Below, one piece after another: positions 17,055-24,700 of a DNA stretch of 37,360 nucleotides. This stretch comes from Luteimonas saliphila (GTDB lineage: Bacteria > Pseudomonadota > Gammaproteobacteria > Xanthomonadales > Xanthomonadaceae), in NCBI RefSeq assembly GCF_016774335.1, contig NZ_JAETWA010000032.1, positions 1 to 37,360 on the forward strand. Reading direction: 5' to 3'. Within the stretch, counting starts at the first letter, position 1, and each line of letters begins with the position of its first letter. Below the pieces are notes generated by a model. The model was not told the origin of the DNA. It searched no databases and saw only the letters and a list, made by a program, of their open reading frames with translations. The translations under genes and the position numbers were made by a program.

Positions 17055-18181
17055 ACCGGTACCGCCGGAACCGTGGAGATCAGCCCGTTGCGCGCCAGCG
17101 AGAAGCCCTGCTTGTACGAGCCGCGCTCGATCCGGTGGCTGACGCTCTTGACGTAGTACAGGCCGTCGAACGGCAGGCCGGCGCCGCGTACGCCCACGAG
17201 CCGCCGAGACTTCAGCAGGCGCCCGTAGCGCGAGACGTCGAGCTGGCCGCTGCCGAACACCGAATCGCTGTTTTGCCCCGCGAACGCCAGGCCCTTGGCC
17301 AGCGCGCCGGCGACGCTCATGTGCGCGGTGTCGGTGAGCTTCTCGATCCTCGGCGGCAGCGGCGGCACCGCGCCCAGCGGCGGATTGAGCGGGGTGATGT
17401 CCGGGATTGGCACCGGGATCCCGACCTTGCTGTTGCCTTCCTGGAAATAGACGATCGGCATCTTCTTGCGCTCGCGGTCGAAGTTGAAGCTGATCTGCTC
17501 GACGTTGGTCATCGCGTCCATGCCGGTGGTCAGCGCGGGCTGCGGTTCGCCGACGCGGATCTCCGGCCCCCAGTAGGCGAAGCTGGTGCCCGGCGCGGGC
17601 CCCGGTTCGAGGTAGAACACGTAGCCGGCCTCTGCTGCGAGGCGCTTGACGTAGGCGTAATCCGAGCCCTGCTGGGTGGGGATGCGGTCGGTGGGCAGCG
17701 GCGGCTCGTCGACGATGCTGGGGATCACCAGCGGAATCACGCCGAGCGCGGCGTACTTGGCCAGGATCAGCAGCACCCGCGCCGACGGCGGCATCGCCGG
17801 GAACGGCAGGCCGGGAATCTCGATCACGTCCATCAGCGCCGACAGGTCCTTGCCGCGCACGACGAGCCTGGCCACGCCACCCTCGCCGGGCACGGTGTCG
17901 ACGTGGGTGGCCATGCCGTCGACGATCACCTCGTCGCCGCCGTTGATCGTCACCACCAGCACCACGCGCATCAGCGGCACGCCGCCACCGCCACCGCTGA
18001 CCAGGAACAGCGTGCGCAGTGGCGAGCGCGCCGGCAGTTCGAAGGTGAGTTCGAATCCGCCCTGCACGTCGCCCGAGCCGGCCTCGACCTTGGCCGACAC
18101 CAGCGCTTCGACCACCTCGCGCGGCGCCGCCACCGGCACCGGGCCCATCAGCAGGGTCAGCTTGATGCCGCGCGGGTCCAC
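17051..18181 (-). CDS. gp27-like hub protein (Afp8/VgrG N-half)
   Basis: A 376-residue hub protein of the GPD/gp27 kind, which forms the trimeric adaptor between tube and spike. Indicative blocks are EALVSAKVEAGSGDVQGGFELTF at the start (split around 25-48), the PTQQGSDYAYVKRLAAEAGYVFYLEPG block near 165-195 (the classic hub 'SDYxFVxRLAxExGY' pattern), and FDGLYYVKSVSHRIERGSYKQGFSLARNG at the end. The start is the GTG at 18181, with a GGAGG site 8 bp upstream and 2 bp after the previous stop. Confidence 0.9.
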   Translation of the reverse strand: MDPRGIKLTLLMGPVPVAAPREVVEALVSAKVEAGSGDVQGGFELTFELPARSPLRTLFLVSGGGGGVPLMRVVLVVTINGGDEVIVDGMATHVDTVPGEGGVARLVVRGKDLSALMDVIEIPGLPFPAMPPSARVLLILAKYAALGVIPLVIPSIVDEPPLPTDRIPTQQGSDYAYVKRLAAEAGYVFYLEPGPAPGTSFAYWGPEIRVGEPQPALTTGMDAMTNVEQISFNFDRERKKMPIVYFQEGNSKVGIPVPIPDITPLNPPLGAVPPLPPRIEKLTDTAHMSVAGALAKGLAFAGQNSDSVFGSGQLDVSRYGRLLKSRRLVGVRGAGLPFDGLYYVKSVSHRIERGSYKQGFSLARNGLISTVPAVPV

Positions 18182-18183
18182 GT

Positions 18184-18528
18184 TCAGTAGCCTCCGGAAG
18201 GAATCGCGACGCGCGCACCCGGTACGTCGGTGAGTTCGAACGGATCGGTGACCGCGTTCGCGTCGGCGATCCGCCAGTACGACAGCGGGCTGCCGAGCGT
18301 GCGCGCGGCGAGCAGGTCGGGCCGGTCCACCGCTTCCACCACCGCCTCGACCGCGACCGCGATCGAGTGCCGCTGCGGGATGAAGCGTCGCGCGACATGC
18401 GGGATCGGCTCGGCGCCGGGCGACGGCACGTGCAACGCCAGCGGCACGCCGCGATAACGGCTCAACGGATCGAACGGATCGCTGGGGATCGCGCCGGCGT
18501 CGATCAGCAACTGGATGGGATCGTTCAT
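18184..18528 (-). CDS. Small tail adaptor (LysM/gp53-like, Afp7 C-part position)
   Basis: A 114-residue protein with SRYRGVPLALHVPSPG, then VARRFIPQ, SIAVAVEAVVEAVDRPDLLAARTLGSP, SYWRIADANAVTDPFELTDVPGARVAIP. The 'WRIADANAVTDPFEL...G..V.IP' ending is the pattern of LysM/gpX-like tail adaptors that place the hub on the tube. It sits between the CIS_tube-type gene and the hub gene, where Afp7 carries a LysM domain in fused form. The function is inferred from position and this pattern. Start ATG at 18528, 8 bp after the previous stop. Confidence 0.75.
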   Translation of the reverse strand: MNDPIQLLIDAGAIPSDPFDPLSRYRGVPLALHVPSPGAEPIPHVARRFIPQRHSIAVAVEAVVEAVDRPDLLAARTLGSPLSYWRIADANAVTDPFELTDVPGARVAIPSGGY

Positions 18529-18536
18529 GGCGGTCC

Positions 18537-19199
18537 TCAGGGCAGGGCGTCGATGCCGAGTGCCTGCAGCGTCGCCGCAGGCGACTTCGCCGCCAGCGAC
18601 TCGCGCGCGCGCAGGTGGTTGAGGAACAGCGCGCCGCCGCGGTGGCGGAAGCCGAGATCGTCGGTGGACAGCACCCGCAGCGACAGGCTCACCTTCGCGC
18701 GCAGCGGATTGAGCGCGGCGTCGAAGGCTTCCTCGGTGATCGACAGTTCCGTCACCCGCACCGGCGAGATGCGGTTGCGGCCCCAGACGAACAGCACCAG
18801 CGGTGCCTCCGCCGGCACGATCTCGAGCACGCCGCTGGCGGCGAGCGAATCGAGCGCCTGCAAGTCCCCGGTGGACGGGTGCACCAGCGATTCCAGCGCG
18901 GCGAGCTGCGGCGCGATGCCGTGTTCGACGGTGTCGGCATGCTGCGCGGGAAACTCGAGCCGGTCGGTGGCATCGATCTCCGCCTCGAGCCGCAGCGTTT
19001 CCACCGCCGGCCCCTTGAGCCGGAACGGCTGCGCGCGCTCGCCACCGCCATCCCCGCCCGCGCCCTGCACCTGGTAGCTGCGCGCCAGCGAGTCCGGGTT
19101 GTACTGCAGCGCGATGGTCCGCGTCGGCGCGCCGGTGCCGCCGGGCGGGAGGATGACGAGGCCGCCCTTGATGAGTCTGGGGGAGAAGGAGAGGCTCAT
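18537..19199 (-). CDS. CIS_tube-type tube initiator/adaptor (Afp7 N-part)
   Basis: A 220-residue protein fitting the N-terminal 'contractile injection system tube' domain of Afp7/Pvc7. Landmarks are KGGLVILPPG, TRTIALQYNPDSLARSYQVQ (25-50), ETLRLEAEIDATD (67-79), LVLFVWGRNRISPVRVTELSITEEAFDAALNPLRAKVSLSLRVL (split 130-180) and a C-terminal helix. Such proteins stack between hub and the first tube ring and set tube symmetry. The ATG overlaps the stop of the second DUF4157 gene (ATGA), so the candidate cargo genes are embedded in the structural operon. Confidence 0.88.
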   Translation of the reverse strand: MSLSFSPRLIKGGLVILPPGGTGAPTRTIALQYNPDSLARSYQVQGAGGDGGGERAQPFRLKGPAVETLRLEAEIDATDRLEFPAQHADTVEHGIAPQLAALESLVHPSTGDLQALDSLAASGVLEIVPAEAPLVLFVWGRNRISPVRVTELSITEEAFDAALNPLRAKVSLSLRVLSTDDLGFRHRGGALFLNHLRARESLAAKSPAATLQALGIDALP

Positions 19200-20401
19200 G
19201 GCCCGCCACCCGCACCCGCGGGTGCCGCCGTGCTGCGGCGGCGCGATCCGGGTGCGCCGATGCCCGCGCGCACCAGGTCGACGTAGGGCTGCGCCATGCT
19301 CAACGTCTGCAGATCCTGAAGCCGCTGCGCCGCGCCGCTCGCGTCGCCGGAATAGACATTGGACTTCAGCCGACGCAGGGCCTCGTTGTAGTCCGAAAGG
19401 CACTCGGCCTGCTGTTCGGCGTTCCAGTCCGCCCACGCCAGACCCTTGCCGACTGCGCTGCGCCAGTCGTAGGCGGCATTGCGGTCGCCTCCTCCGATCC
19501 AGGCCTTGAGTTGCGGGATCAGGCTGGAGGGGATGTAGTCGAGTCCGCCGTTCTGGTACTGCCAGACGTGGCCCATCTCATGGGCCAGGACCAGTTGGCC
19601 CGCGTCGGTCAGATCCATCGTGTCGCCGACGAAGTAACCGTCCTGCAGGTGGATGGTGTTGCCGATGGTGCGCGCGGCACCGATCGAGAAAGCGCTGCCA
19701 CGGGTGATGCTGACCTTGTCGTAGTCCACCGAATCGCGGTAGATCTCGTGGAGGTCAGCCTTCTCGGTGCCGGTGAGGTCGCGGCTCCGACGCGAAGCCG
19801 CGTCCCCGATCGCCGCGCCGGCGACGAGGCCGACGATGCCGCCGACGACCATGCCCAGCGGCCCCAGCACCGACCCGAGCGCGAGCCCGGCGCCGAGCCC
19901 GGCGACGCCGCCGAGGATCGAGCCCAGCAGGGAACGTTGCACCCGGGGCGATGCCTGGCGGCTGAGTGTCGCCGGCGCCGGGTCCCGGCCACCGAACCGG
20001 GCCGAGGCCTGTTCCGCGTCGTGCTCCGCGGAAGAGTCCGGTCGATCGAGCGACAGTGGGCCGCCCGGCGCCGGGCGGGCGCCCTGCTGTACGACGTGCG
20101 CTGCTTCGTGCGCGATCAGTCGACGGCCGTCGGGGCTTTCGGGCCGGTAGGCACCCGGTGCGAACACGATGTCGCGGCCGACCGTGTAGGCTTCGGCGCC
20201 CAGCGCGAGCGCGGTGACGCCAGCCTCGGCGTCGGCATGGATGCGGACGTTGCCGAAATCACACCCGTAGTGACGGGTGAGATCGGCATCGAGTGGCGCG
20301 GGCAGCGTGCTGGAAGACGTGGACAGGGCGCGCCGGACATCGGACGACTGTTGTCGCCGTGCCGTGTTCGCGGGTGCCTGGAGATGGTCGCGGGATTTCA
20401 T
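19196..20401 (-). CDS. DUF4157 protein with second HExxH domain: candidate eCIS effector
   Basis: A 401-residue protein. Residues 30-106 are a DUF4157 domain (LTRHYGCDFGNVRIHADAEA ... RRLIAHEAAHVVQQG; HEAAH at 98-102), a marker of eCIS-associated cargo. Residues 158-202 form a glycine-zipper hydrophobic segment (GSILGGVAGLGAGLALGSVLG and on) able to form a helical hairpin in a membrane. Residues 215-345 hold a second metallopeptidase-like motif, HEMGHVWQYQ (HEMGH 274-278), with EQQAE (329-333) as a possible third ligand. The ATG overlaps the previous stop. A toxin role is inference from domain and location; a structural or processing role cannot be excluded. Confidence 0.85.
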   Translation of the reverse strand: MKSRDHLQAPANTARRQQSSDVRRALSTSSSTLPAPLDADLTRHYGCDFGNVRIHADAEAGVTALALGAEAYTVGRDIVFAPGAYRPESPDGRRLIAHEAAHVVQQGARPAPGGPLSLDRPDSSAEHDAEQASARFGGRDPAPATLSRQASPRVQRSLLGSILGGVAGLGAGLALGSVLGPLGMVVGGIVGLVAGAAIGDAASRRSRDLTGTEKADLHEIYRDSVDYDKVSITRGSAFSIGAARTIGNTIHLQDGYFVGDTMDLTDAGQLVLAHEMGHVWQYQNGGLDYIPSSLIPQLKAWIGGGDRNAAYDWRSAVGKGLAWADWNAEQQAECLSDYNEALRRLKSNVYSGDASGAAQRLQDLQTLSMAQPYVDLVRAGIGAPGSRRRSTAAPAGAGGGP

Positions 20402-22539
20402 TTTTCTTCGCACGATCGGGTGGGCAGGCGGCCGGCGGGCGGGATCGGGTGCTCGCGGTCGATGTGGGCGCGTTGCGCGGGGTCGCAACCGCCGCGCTCC
20501 TCCGGCCGGTCGACGCGTTCGAGATGGGTGGCGGCATCGCGGTGCAGTTCCACCTCGACCCGGCGCAGGAACGGGAACACGAGTTCCCAGCGAGCGCGCC
20601 CGGCGATCCGCCTGCCGCGCGCGTCGCGCCCCTGGACGAAGGCGTCGATATCGTCGAGCGCCCGCTGGCGCTGCACCGGATCGTCGCGGCGTTCGCCGTC
20701 GACGCCGAGCAGCTCCAGCCTTTCATCCGGGCCGAGGGCGGACAGGCGCCCGCGGAGCTCGCTGGTCAGTTGCGCATTGCGGGCTTCGCTTCCCGGCACC
20801 GTCGAGGATTCGCCGAGCAGCTCGCCGACGCCGATGGCGGTCGGCAGGGGCGTCGCGCCTGCAGGCAGGCGGCCCGAAATCTCGGCATGCGCATGGTCCG
20901 CGCGCCGCTGGGCCAGTGCCTGGTTGTACGCGACCGTGCCCTCGGGCGAGGCGTAGCCGGCGAGCGAACGCACTGCATACCCCTGTCCTGCCAGCCGGGC
21001 GACCCGATCGGCCTGTTCACCGAAGCGAATGGCGTCGGCGGGCAGCGCCTTGTCGTAGTCGTACAACAGCGTCGATCGCTGGGTATCGGCGGGCGTGTCG
21101 ACCACCTCGCGCGTGCCGTACGGCGTGCAGGTGTATGCGGGTAGCGGCGGCGGACAGCGGCATTCGAAGCAGTCCACGCGCGGCGTGCGGTCGGGACCGC
21201 CGAAACGACCCTCGAACACCAGCCCCGGCGCCAGGCCGGGCGTGCCGGTGTCCAGGTCGATGTCCACGCCCGGACGCAGTTGCAGGTCGCGCAGCGGGCC
21301 GATGTCGGGCAGCGGGATCTCTGCGCCGATGCGCAGCCGCTGGCGCGACTCCGTGGCGGCTCCGTCGGGCGTACGGTCGTCCCGGGTATAGCCGAGGTTG
21401 ATCGCGAACCAGCGCGTGCCCACGCGCAGGTTCAGCGCGTATTGCTCGGCGCTGAGCGTTGGCGTGCGCGAGGCGTCGACGAAGCCGGTGATGGTGAAGC
21501 TGACGCCATCTGGCGTGATCTTCAGCTGTCCCCGTACGCGGATCTCCTGGCCGGCGGTGCCGCCGGTCGCATCGGTGCCCACGGTCGCCTGCAGGATGCC
21601 GTCGACCGTCAGCGTGACCTCGCCGGTCCCGCTGAGGCGCGCCTCGTCGATCGCCGTCCGCCCGAGCTCGGGCAGGTCGGCGCCGCGGGACGGGTCGTCG
21701 CGCAGCGTCTCGAGCAGGCGTTCGCCGGCATCGACCACCTGGGAATAGTCGATCTCGCCTCGCGTCGACAGTCGTACCCGGCCACGGCAGATCGTGTAGC
21801 GCATCCGTAACGCATGCGCTTCGTCGTCCCACTCGAAGATGCGGTCGCGCGGGGTGGACTCCGTCCGGGGTACGGGCCGGGCACGGTCGCAGGGTTGTTC
21901 GCGCATGGTGCGACGGATGCGCACGCCGCCGCCGCTGCCATCGGGCAGGTCGCTCTCGGCATTGCCGGGGATCGCGTCGCGCTGCACGAGCCCGGTTGCG
22001 GTCGTGATGGGGCGCGGCGATGCCATGTGCCCGGCGACGACCGCATCGGCCGCCGCATCGGCTTCGCGTTCGAGCGGTGTGTCCGGGGCGTCGACCTCGA
22101 TCGCGTCGGTCGCCGCCACCGGTGCGCTGCCGCGCTGCTGCACGGTGTGGGTCAGTTCGTGCGCGAGCAGGTGCAGGCCGTGCTCGTGGTCGGGGCGATA
22201 ACGGCCGGCACCGAAGTGGATGTGCTGGCCCCAGGTGAAGGCATTGGCGTGCAGCGCGCGCGCGGCGCGGTGGCTGGTCGCGTCGTCGTGGATGCGCACG
22301 GCCGAGAAGTCGGTGCCGAACCTCGGCTCGAGGCTTGCACGCAGCACATGTGGGAGCGGGCTTCCGCCCGATTCGAAGGCGGCGGGCGAAAGTGCCTGGG
22401 CCGGCGCGGTGTCGGCGTGCGCCTTGCGCTGGACCTTCTTCTTGCGGCACTTCTCGCAACTGCCGCACTGGCAGGCGCGTTGCACCCGGCGCGCCTCACT
22501 GGCGGGCGTGGTGGCGACGGGGGCGTGCACGTGGCTCAT
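20398..22539 (-). CDS. DUF4157 protein with OmpA-like C-terminal domain: candidate eCIS cargo
   Basis: A 713-residue protein. A Cys cluster (CQCGSCEKC, residues 23-31) followed by KKKVQRK is usual in front of DUF4157. The DUF4157 domain spans about 60-137 with HELTH at 127-131. The middle (240-460) is beta-rich and unrecognised (TGEVTLTVDGILQATVG, FVDASRTPTLSAEQYALNLRV), with a Cys pair motif CFECRC near 457-462. Residues 485-600 resemble an OmpA C-terminal peptidoglycan-binding domain (LAGYASPEGTVAYNQALAQRRAD). There is no signal peptide, which fits loading into a particle rather than Sec export. ATGA overlap with the upstream gene. Confidence 0.85.
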   Translation of the reverse strand: MSHVHAPVATTPASEARRVQRACQCGSCEKCRKKKVQRKAHADTAPAQALSPAAFESGGSPLPHVLRASLEPRFGTDFSAVRIHDDATSHRAARALHANAFTWGQHIHFGAGRYRPDHEHGLHLLAHELTHTVQQRGSAPVAATDAIEVDAPDTPLEREADAAADAVVAGHMASPRPITTATGLVQRDAIPGNAESDLPDGSGGGVRIRRTMREQPCDRARPVPRTESTPRDRIFEWDDEAHALRMRYTICRGRVRLSTRGEIDYSQVVDAGERLLETLRDDPSRGADLPELGRTAIDEARLSGTGEVTLTVDGILQATVGTDATGGTAGQEIRVRGQLKITPDGVSFTITGFVDASRTPTLSAEQYALNLRVGTRWFAINLGYTRDDRTPDGAATESRQRLRIGAEIPLPDIGPLRDLQLRPGVDIDLDTGTPGLAPGLVFEGRFGGPDRTPRVDCFECRCPPPLPAYTCTPYGTREVVDTPADTQRSTLLYDYDKALPADAIRFGEQADRVARLAGQGYAVRSLAGYASPEGTVAYNQALAQRRADHAHAEISGRLPAGATPLPTAIGVGELLGESSTVPGSEARNAQLTSELRGRLSALGPDERLELLGVDGERRDDPVQRQRALDDIDAFVQGRDARGRRIAGRARWELVFPFLRRVEVELHRDAATHLERVDRPEERGGCDPAQRAHIDREHPIPPAGRLPTRSCEEK

Positions 22540-22775
22540 CGCGTGCGCCCCGGCATGGCGGATGCGACTTGCGTTGCCAGCGCATCGGCCACCGGCGCGA
22601 TCCATGCCGCGCGGGCTGGCGCCGGCGTGCCGGCCGGTATCCCGAGCCGTTCCGACAGGGCCCCGTGCAGCATCGCGTCGACGTCGCGCGGCAGGCCGTC
22701 GGCGCCGAGTGCGTCTGCATCGACCACCAGCCGGCCGATATGCAGGTGCAGCGCGGTGGCGGGCGTGTCGCTCAT
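22536..22775 (-). CDS. Small eCIS protein with LHIGRL-type motif
   Basis: A 79-residue protein beginning with a short strand motif, ALHLHIGRLVVDADAL (residues 7-22), followed by helices rich in Ala. The same motif type, IHLHIDRIEVRA, occurs in the 236-residue protein of the same operon (26046-26756). Small proteins with it are recurrent neighbours of eCIS ATPase and cap genes; their function is not known to me. The gene overlaps both neighbours by 4 bp (ATGA at each end), strong support that it is translated. Confidence 0.75.
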   Translation of the reverse strand: MSDTPATALHLHIGRLVVDADALGADGLPRDVDAMLHGALSERLGIPAGTPAPARAAWIAPVADALATQVASAMPGRTR

Positions 22776-24700
22776 GCGTTCGCTCCGCCCTGCGGACCCA
22801 GGCTGCGCTCGAGCTTGGCCAGCTCGGCATGCGCGGCGGCGGCGAGGTGGCGTTGCGCGATCGGCACGTTTTCGTGCGCGGCCAGGAAGGCGGCGTTGAG
22901 CGCCACCGCGCGGATGTTGCCGCCCGCCAGCGGCATGCGCGCCAGCGAGGGCCAGCGGATGTCGTCGTGCAACGGCGCCTGCGCCGGGAACTGGCGGCGC
23001 CACAGCGCGGTGCGTGCGGCTTCGTCGGGGAACGGGAACTGCACCACGAAGCGGATCCGGCGCAGGAACGCCTTGTCGATCGCGCTCTTCATGTTGGTGG
23101 TGAGGATGGCCAGGCCGCGATAGGCCTCGATCCGCTGCAGCAGGTAGGCGGTCTCGATGTTGGCGTAGCGGTCGTGGCTGTCCTTGACCTCGCTGCGCTT
23201 GCCGAACAGCGCATCGGCCTCGTCGAACAACAACACGGCGCCGCTGGCTTCGGCGGCATCGAAGATGCGCCGCAGGTTCTTCTCGGTCTCGCCGATGTAC
23301 TTGCTGACTGTGCCGGCGAGGTCGATGCGGTAGAGGTCGAGCCCGGCGGCATTGGCGATCGCCTCTGCGGCCATGGTCTTGCCGGTGCCGCTCTCGCCGG
23401 TGAACAGCGCGGCGATGCCGAGGCCGCGCGTGCCCTTGCCCGCGAAGCCCCAGTCGCGATAGACCCGCCGGCGCTGCTGCAACTGGCGGCCGATGTCGGC
23501 GAGCAGGCCGGCCTGCGCCGGCGGCAGCACGAGGTCGTCGAGCGTCGTGGTCGACTCGATCCGCTGCGCGAGCCGGTCCAGACCTTCGCGGCTGTGCTCG
23601 CGCAGCGCGGTCCAGGCGCGTCGGCGGGCGTCGACGGTGTCGCCCGCTTCGGCGATCGCGCGTGCGGCATCGTCCATGGCACGGGGGGAACCCGGTGCGA
23701 ACTGTTCGCAGGCGTCGGCCACCGCGGTCTCCAGCGCTTCCATCGGCAGCGACGCGCCGAACCGGCGCGAGCGCATGGCGAGTTCAAGTGCGCGCGATGC
23801 CGGCGTGGCGGCAGGAAGCCACACCGCGCGCACGCGCAGATCGGGGGTGGCGCCGATGTCGGCATCGGCGGAGGCGAGCACGAGTACCGGGCTGCGCAAC
23901 TGCGGCCCGATGCGGTCGAGCCTTGGCGCCGGCCCGCGCAGGTCGAGGACCACTAGCGCGGCGGACAGCGCGGCCTCGCGATCCACCAGCCGCAGCGTCA
24001 GCGCCAGCGCGGCGGGGTCCTCGGGCAGGTCGCGCACCCACAGACCGTGGCGGACGGTGGCCGCGAGCAACTGCAGCACGTCGTCGCGCCCCGGCGCCTC
24101 GCCAGTGCGTTGCAGTTGCACGCAGTCGTCGCCCGTGGCGAAGGTCGAGATTACCTGCGCGATCCAGGGTGCGGGTTCGGCTTCGGCGACGGGTGGCGCC
24201 ACCAGTTCGACCAAGCCATCGAGGCGCTCGTCGATCGCGGCCACGCCGGAGAGGTAGTGCAGCATGCGTTCGTCGATGCGCAGGCCGGCCTCGGTCGGCA
24301 GCGCGCCCTCGACGTGCAGCAACTGCCAGTGGCGCAGCGGTGCCTGCGGCGACAGTGCGTCCCAGTGCGGCGCCTCGAGCAGGGACATCGCCAACGGGAA
24401 CGTCGGCCGCCCCAGCGCATGCCCGCCCGCGCGCGCCGCCGCCTCGGACAGGCCGGCATCGAGCGCCACCCCGGCGCACAGCAGCAGCAGGTCGCGCTCG
24501 AACCGGCTCAGGCCGAACAGCTCCGCGCAGCGTTGCAGCGCCGGGGCGAAGTCGGGATCTTCATCCTCGAGCGTGTCGCGGAACGGTGTTCCGCCAACAC
24601 CGGAGATGCGTTCGCGCAGCGCGGCGAAACGCGACACCAGCCAGCGCTGGTTGCGCTCGCTCCAGGCGACGGTGGAGCCGGCAGCGAGGGCGACAGTCAT
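22772..24700 (-). CDS. AAA+ ATPase of the eCIS (Afp15-type)
   Basis: A 642-residue protein. Residues 1-400 form the N-terminal region typical of eCIS ATPases (WLVSRFAALRERI, FGLSRFERDLLLLCAGVALD). The AAA+ core has Walker A GESGTGKT (435-442), Walker B VLLFDEAD (489-496), sensor 1 ILTTNM (532-537) and the arginine-finger stretch AFLRRIRF (544-551). Afp15-like ATPases are needed to assemble or recycle the particle and, by sequence, resemble FtsH/ClpX-type remodelers rather than the T6SS ClpV. The ATG overlaps the cap gene stop. Confidence 0.95.
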   Translation of the reverse strand: MTVALAAGSTVAWSERNQRWLVSRFAALRERISGVGGTPFRDTLEDEDPDFAPALQRCAELFGLSRFERDLLLLCAGVALDAGLSEAAARAGGHALGRPTFPLAMSLLEAPHWDALSPQAPLRHWQLLHVEGALPTEAGLRIDERMLHYLSGVAAIDERLDGLVELVAPPVAEAEPAPWIAQVISTFATGDDCVQLQRTGEAPGRDDVLQLLAATVRHGLWVRDLPEDPAALALTLRLVDREAALSAALVVLDLRGPAPRLDRIGPQLRSPVLVLASADADIGATPDLRVRAVWLPAATPASRALELAMRSRRFGASLPMEALETAVADACEQFAPGSPRAMDDAARAIAEAGDTVDARRRAWTALREHSREGLDRLAQRIESTTTLDDLVLPPAQAGLLADIGRQLQQRRRVYRDWGFAGKGTRGLGIAALFTGESGTGKTMAAEAIANAAGLDLYRIDLAGTVSKYIGETEKNLRRIFDAAEASGAVLLFDEADALFGKRSEVKDSHDRYANIETAYLLQRIEAYRGLAILTTNMKSAIDKAFLRRIRFVVQFPFPDEAARTALWRRQFPAQAPLHDDIRWPSLARMPLAGGNIRAVALNAAFLAAHENVPIAQRHLAAAAHAELAKLERSLGPQGGANA

